DNA from: Chryseobacterium sp. G0162
GTDB taxonomy: Bacteria > Bacteroidota > Bacteroidia > Flavobacteriales > Weeksellaceae
Length of the DNA: 64,000 nucleotides
Reading direction: 5' to 3'
NCBI RefSeq assembly: GCF_003815715.1
Contig: NZ_CP033922.1
Location: forward strand, 3,272,001-3,336,000
Both the position numbers and the translations under genes were made by a program. The notes under the pieces are model-generated. The model worked only from the letters and a program-made list of their open reading frames with translations. It made no database searches and was not told where the DNA came from. Shown piece by piece: positions 60,347 through 64,000 of the stretch; position 1 is the stretch's first letter; the number at the start of each line of letters is the position of its first letter.

Positions 60347-61711
60347 TTAAAATCCGTTCACAAGTAGTTTTAAAGTGGCATTAGTATCAATGACAGCAGT
60401 AATTCCTGTACTGTTGAGAAGAATTTTGCTTGGTCTCAGATTAAATACCTTTCCGCTCATCTTTAATCCTTTATAATATTCCTTGTTGAAAGCATCTTCA
60501 ATACTTTTTCTGGATGTTTCTTCCAATTCCTGGGTTGGAATTCCATATTCCTCTTCAATCATCTTTACAATTTTCCCCTGGAATAGAAGTGAGGCTGTCT
60601 TTTGGAGAATATTCATTGTTTTAAGCTTGAATTTCGTATCAGATAAGACAATTTTTCTTTTAGTTTCATCATATACAGGAATTCCCGAAATTACAGCAGT
60701 CCCTTTGATATAACCATCTGTCTGTGCTTCAATAACAATTCTGTTGTCAACACCATACACTCTGATGTCTGTTACCTTTACTTTGGAATCTCTAATATCA
60801 AATTCTTTGTTGAGAAATGTTTTTCTGGCCATATTACTGGCTTCTGTAAAAGGAATATTGGCTGTAGTCTGCAAAACAAATTTATCTGCAACAGTTGGAG
60901 CAAAATTAAAATTACTTGCTGAAGTTACAGTAGGAGAGGCTGCAGGTTTATTTCCTGTAAAAGTTTCTGAGAAAATATCAATTCCAAGGGTGGCATTGAT
61001 CTGATTTCCATAGAATTTTAAAGGAGTGATAGTAACGCCCACCGGACTTACTTTTAGCCATGTATTATATTCTTCTGAAATATTGAATGGCTGTGCAAAT
61101 GTATTCCAGGCCATAATAGCATATTGCTGGAAGTTTAGCTGGGTAGCCATTTGCTGATCGATGGTTTTACAGAATTTTTCCTGTTGTTCTTTTAAACTCT
61201 TTTCAACAATAGGAGTAATCGGAATTTGTATTCTTCCATAATCCAATACCGGTTTTGTTACCCATCGGAAGCCGTTGGGTTGTGTATTGGTAGTAATTGT
61301 CCAGTTGTTTTTAAATGTAACCGTAGTATTAAAGGACATTACGGTTTCAAAAGTAGTATTCTGATAGGAATAAACGCCCAGGGTTCCGATTCCTTTCTCT
61401 GCCCATATTTTTAAAGGAACTTCAATCAATAGATTTTGGCTGGTTCCTCCAACTAAGCGGATGGGTCTGGTTTTCCATACTTTTACTTTAAACTGGTCAT
61501 TATTATTATCTGTATAAGAATCATCCTGGTAGATGAGATCTTTTACAGAGGCGTTTACCATATTGCTCAGCTCTGAAAGTGGGATTGTTACCGGCATGGT
61601 AATGCTGGATTTAATCTTCGGAAAATTATAACTGGCCAATTGATTATCAACACCTGTCTGACCAAAAGTATTGATAAATGCTACTAAAAATAATATTTTA
61701 ACGAATTTCAA
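60347..61711 (-). CDS. DUF4403 family exported protein
   Basis: 454 residues. Signal peptide MKFVKILFLVAFINTFGQ, then the DUF4403 pattern: SSITMPVTIPLSELSNMVNASVKDLIYQD near the start and repeats of YIKGTAVISGIPVYD and KGLKMSGKVFNLRPSKILLNSTGI near the end. The fold is probably lipid-binding (tubular, two pseudo-symmetric beta domains with helices), as suggested for related SMP/BPI-like proteins, and it would act in the periplasm. Probably in the same operon as folB (34-bp gap). Confidence 0.88.
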   Translation of the reverse strand: MKFVKILFLVAFINTFGQTGVDNQLASYNFPKIKSSITMPVTIPLSELSNMVNASVKDLIYQDDSYTDNNNDQFKVKVWKTRPIRLVGGTSQNLLIEVPLKIWAEKGIGTLGVYSYQNTTFETVMSFNTTVTFKNNWTITTNTQPNGFRWVTKPVLDYGRIQIPITPIVEKSLKEQQEKFCKTIDQQMATQLNFQQYAIMAWNTFAQPFNISEEYNTWLKVSPVGVTITPLKFYGNQINATLGIDIFSETFTGNKPAASPTVTSASNFNFAPTVADKFVLQTTANIPFTEASNMARKTFLNKEFDIRDSKVKVTDIRVYGVDNRIVIEAQTDGYIKGTAVISGIPVYDETKRKIVLSDTKFKLKTMNILQKTASLLFQGKIVKMIEEEYGIPTQELEETSRKSIEDAFNKEYYKGLKMSGKVFNLRPSKILLNSTGITAVIDTNATLKLLVNGF

Positions 61712-61745
61712 TTTTGTATTTTTTTAGAAAATAAAAATAAGAATT

Positions 61746-62114
61746 TTAATTTTCCGGTTTAAAACTTTTTTCCAGTTCAATACTTGCGCCTTTCATTTCA
61801 CCTTGCATAGGCGGTGCTGTTTTGGTAAGCTTAAGCTTGATATAGTCGATTTGTGGAAAACGATCATGTATTTTTGAAATAATCCTTCCCGCAACATGTT
61901 CCAGCAATTTGGATTTGATTTTCATTTCCTGATGAAGAATATTGTTGATATCTGCATAGCTTATGGTATCATTCAGGTCATCTGATTCTGCTGCCTTCCA
62001 CAAATCGGTATGAAGTTCTGCATTTAAAATATAGTAGGTGCCAATAATATTTTCCTCAGGTAAAACCCCGTGGTAGGCATATATTTTTACATCTTCAAGA
62101 TATATCTTACTCAT
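61746..62114 (-). CDS. folB: Dihydroneopterin aldolase
   Basis: 122 residues, the usual FolB length. It cleaves 7,8-dihydroneopterin to 6-hydroxymethyl-dihydropterin in folate synthesis. The conserved start VKIYAYHGVLPEE holds the pterin-binding Glu and KLTKTAPPMQGEM holds the catalytic Lys. It starts 3 bp after thrC, so it is part of the threonine operon transcript although the pathway differs. Confidence 0.96.
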   Translation of the reverse strand: MSKIYLEDVKIYAYHGVLPEENIIGTYYILNAELHTDLWKAAESDDLNDTISYADINNILHQEMKIKSKLLEHVAGRIISKIHDRFPQIDYIKLKLTKTAPPMQGEMKGASIELEKSFKPEN

Positions 62115-62117
62115 TGC

Positions 62118-63422
62118 TTAATTTTTATCAAGCAAAAATCGTTTTAATTCTTCAAAATCTGAATTTATTTCTACAGTTTTTTTCTCCTTTTTCATTAGGG
62201 CTTCCAAAGATTGGGGAATTTCAATTTTTGTTTTGATTGCATTTTCTACAGCATCAGGAAATTTTACAGGATGTGCTGTTCCCAGGATGAAACCTTTTTT
62301 ACCTGGATTTTCTTTAATATATTGCTCAAGTGAAGCAAATGCTACTGCACTATGAGGATCCAGAACATAGTGATCCTTGTGGTAGACATCTGTAATTGTC
62401 TGCATGGTTTTTTTATCATCTATGGAATAGCCGGATATCTTATTCTTTAGAGCATCAAACTCATTGTTGAAAAGTTCCAGAATTCTGACAAAATTGCTGG
62501 GGTTTCCCACATCCATAGCATTGGATAAAGTAGCGACAGTCTTTCTAGGGCTAAAATTCTGGGTTTCCAAATACTCAGGAATTACATCGTTGGTATTGCA
62601 GGCTGCAATGAAATGTTCTGTAGGAAGACCACGTAAATGAGCCAAAATTCCAGCACAGATATTCCCAAAATTTCCACTTGGAACACAGATTACAGGAGCT
62701 TTGTTTTCTATTTGCTGCCATTGTTTTAATGCTAACATATAATAAATCTGCTGCGGAAGCCATCTGGCAATATTGATAGAATTGGCAGAAGTCAGGAAGA
62801 CTTTGTTATGGACTTCTTCACTGGAAAAAGCTTGTTTTACCAGATTTTGACAATCATCAAAACTGCCATTAACTTCCAGCGCGTAAATATTTTTACCTAA
62901 TGCGCTAAGTTGCTTTTCCTGAACAGGGCTAACCCTATTTTTAGGATAAAGAATGACAACATCAATGCCCGGAAGGTCATAGAATCCATGAGCAACAGCT
63001 CCGCCAGTATCTCCGGAAGTCGCTACTAAAACAGTAACTTTTTTCTGTTGATTTTCTAAAAAATAAGACAGACATCTGCTCATAAATCCTGCACCGATAT
63101 CTTTGAATGCCAGAGTAGGGCCATGAAAAAGTTCCAAAACTGAAATGTCATTATTAATTTTTTTCAAAGGAATTTCAAAGCTGATGGTTTCTTCAACAAT
63201 CTTTTTAAGTATTGCTGAAGGAATTTCATCTCCAATAAAGTCTTTCATACATTGAAAAGCAATCTCCTCATCAGAATATTTAGAGAGATTGTGGATGAAT
63301 TCTTCTTCGAAGCAAGGGATATTTTCAGGAAAGAATAATCCTTTATCTCTTCCCTGTCCTTTTATGGTTGCAGTTCTGAAATCAATGCTTTCTTTACTGT
63401 CTTTTAAATTATAATATTTCAT
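62118..63422 (-). CDS. thrC: Threonine synthase
   Basis: 434 residues. It converts O-phosphohomoserine to threonine with PLP. The PLP lysine lies in FHGPTLAFKDIGAGF (about 99-113), with ATSGDTGGAVAHGF as the Ser/Thr-rich PLP-phosphate site and SGNFGNICAG. It lies 7 bp after thrB and 3 bp before folB, an ordinary thrB-thrC arrangement. Confidence 0.97.
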   Translation of the reverse strand: MKYYNLKDSKESIDFRTATIKGQGRDKGLFFPENIPCFEEEFIHNLSKYSDEEIAFQCMKDFIGDEIPSAILKKIVEETISFEIPLKKINNDISVLELFHGPTLAFKDIGAGFMSRCLSYFLENQQKKVTVLVATSGDTGGAVAHGFYDLPGIDVVILYPKNRVSPVQEKQLSALGKNIYALEVNGSFDDCQNLVKQAFSSEEVHNKVFLTSANSINIARWLPQQIYYMLALKQWQQIENKAPVICVPSGNFGNICAGILAHLRGLPTEHFIAACNTNDVIPEYLETQNFSPRKTVATLSNAMDVGNPSNFVRILELFNNEFDALKNKISGYSIDDKKTMQTITDVYHKDHYVLDPHSAVAFASLEQYIKENPGKKGFILGTAHPVKFPDAVENAIKTKIEIPQSLEALMKKEKKTVEINSDFEELKRFLLDKN

Positions 63423-63429
63423 TTTGTCT

Positions 63430-64000
63430 TTAATCTAGTTTTGATTCTTCAATGGCTTCAATTCCAACAGGATTTATTTTGGAAACATATACGAAGTTGT
63501 CTATGTCAATTTCATCATACATGGTTTTCATAAGGTCAGCAATTTTTTCTGCCGTTTCTTTTTTTTCTGCCAGCATGAAAATAGAAGGCCCTGATCCCGA
63601 AATTCCTCCTCCCAGAGCTCCAAGCTCAAGACTTTTTGATTTAATTTCATCAAATTTTGGAATTAAAATACTACGTATAGGTTCTATAATGACATCGTTG
63701 AGACTTCTGCCAATCAGTGCAAAATCATTTTTCTGAATACCTGCTACCAATCCTGCAATATTTCCCCATTGTTCAACAGCGCTTTTTAAGGCGATATTTT
63801 TCTTTAAAATTTGCCTTGAATCGGAAGTTTTAACTTCAACCTGAGGATGTACGGCGGCAACAAATAAATCAGGGGCATTCAATGGGATGATATCAATGGG
63901 ATCTGTAGATTTTACTAAAGTAATTCCACCATAGATACATGGAGCGATATTATCGGCATGACGAACTCCGGAAGCGAGTTCTTCTCCAAACATGGCAAAA
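63430..64000 (-). CDS. thrB: Homoserine kinase, truncated by the window edge
   Basis: 190 C-terminal residues are visible; the frame continues off the right end (residues before MFGEELASG are FA). It phosphorylates homoserine. The GHMP-kinase third motif LGALGGGISGSGPSIFMLAEKKE and the HADNIAPCIYGG segment identify it. The N-terminal ATP-binding part lies outside. The stop is 7 bp before thrC. Confidence 0.93.
   Translation of the reverse strand, partial: FAMFGEELASGVRHADNIAPCIYGGITLVKSTDPIDIIPLNAPDLFVAAVHPQVEVKTSDSRQILKKNIALKSAVEQWGNIAGLVAGIQKNDFALIGRSLNDVIIEPIRSILIPKFDEIKSKSLELGALGGGISGSGPSIFMLAEKKETAEKIADLMKTMYDEIDIDNFVYVSKINPVGIEAIEESKLD

Overview
The window is 64 kb of low-GC chromosome from a member of the Bacteroidota, most probably Chryseobacterium or a close relative in the Weeksellaceae/Flavobacteriia. 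The grounds are type IX secretion (T9SS) C-terminal sorting domains, promoters of the Bacteroidota form (TTTG, about 19 bp, TAnnTTTG), a class II HMG-CoA reductase, many -AQ-ending signal peptides and few clear Shine-Dalgarno sites. No rRNA, phage, IS transposase or CRISPR array was seen. One tRNA (Cys) is present.

Layout. 0-7.3 kb: a LuxR-type regulator, an exported protein, the glycolytic pair pfkA-gapA, a DUF4846 lipoprotein, a 135-bp inverted-repeat element, and a divergent HxlR regulator / peroxiredoxin / AlkD-like HEAT-repeat pair. 7.3-8.4 kb: a tandem array of a 236-bp unit carrying ten exact TTATCCACA DnaA boxes, lying between convergent genes. 8.4-10.5 kb: a two-gene DNA repair/modification pair (TIGR03915-like protein and radical SAM protein). 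10.6-14.9 kb: a tightly packed operon (HMG-CoA reductase, an unlisted 55-aa membrane protein, an exported protein, DUF423, ClC channel). 15-19.3 kb: an ABC/HlyD/TolC export operon whose ATPase has lost most catalytic motifs. 19.9-28.2 kb: sucC, MscS channel, 1-Cys peroxiredoxin, OMP, siderophore receptor with PepSY partner, Gfo/Idh/MocA oxidoreductase.

28.4-39.4 kb: ABC-F ATPase, 5'-nucleotidase, alpha/beta hydrolase, GH25 lysozyme, type II NADH dehydrogenase with trmD, an EEP nuclease, an Lrp regulator with deoC, and dusB. 39.6-50.4 kb: an envelope region with four secreted T9SS cargo proteins, each followed by its own terminator, and two very large outer-membrane proteins. 50.4-56.9 kb: a fused UMP synthase, a DUF1232 protein, two thioredoxin-fold proteins with aroC, a polytopic membrane protein and a glycine-zipper lipoprotein. 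57.1-59.6 kb: small exported or hypothetical genes set among many terminator hairpins. 59.7-64 kb: tRNA-Cys, RDD protein, DUF4403 protein, folB, thrC and a truncated thrB.

The most interesting signal is the 1.1-kb DnaA-box array. It is a strong candidate for the chromosomal origin or a DnaA-titrating locus, and it is flanked on both sides by DNA-repair-type genes. Secondary points are the degenerate ABC ATPase, a pseudo-peptidase fused to an outer-membrane barrel, a T9SS sorting-domain variant in which the usual YPNP is absent, a eukaryote-like pyrE-pyrF fusion, probable leaderless mRNAs, and a terminator-dense stretch with duplicated 48-bp segments.
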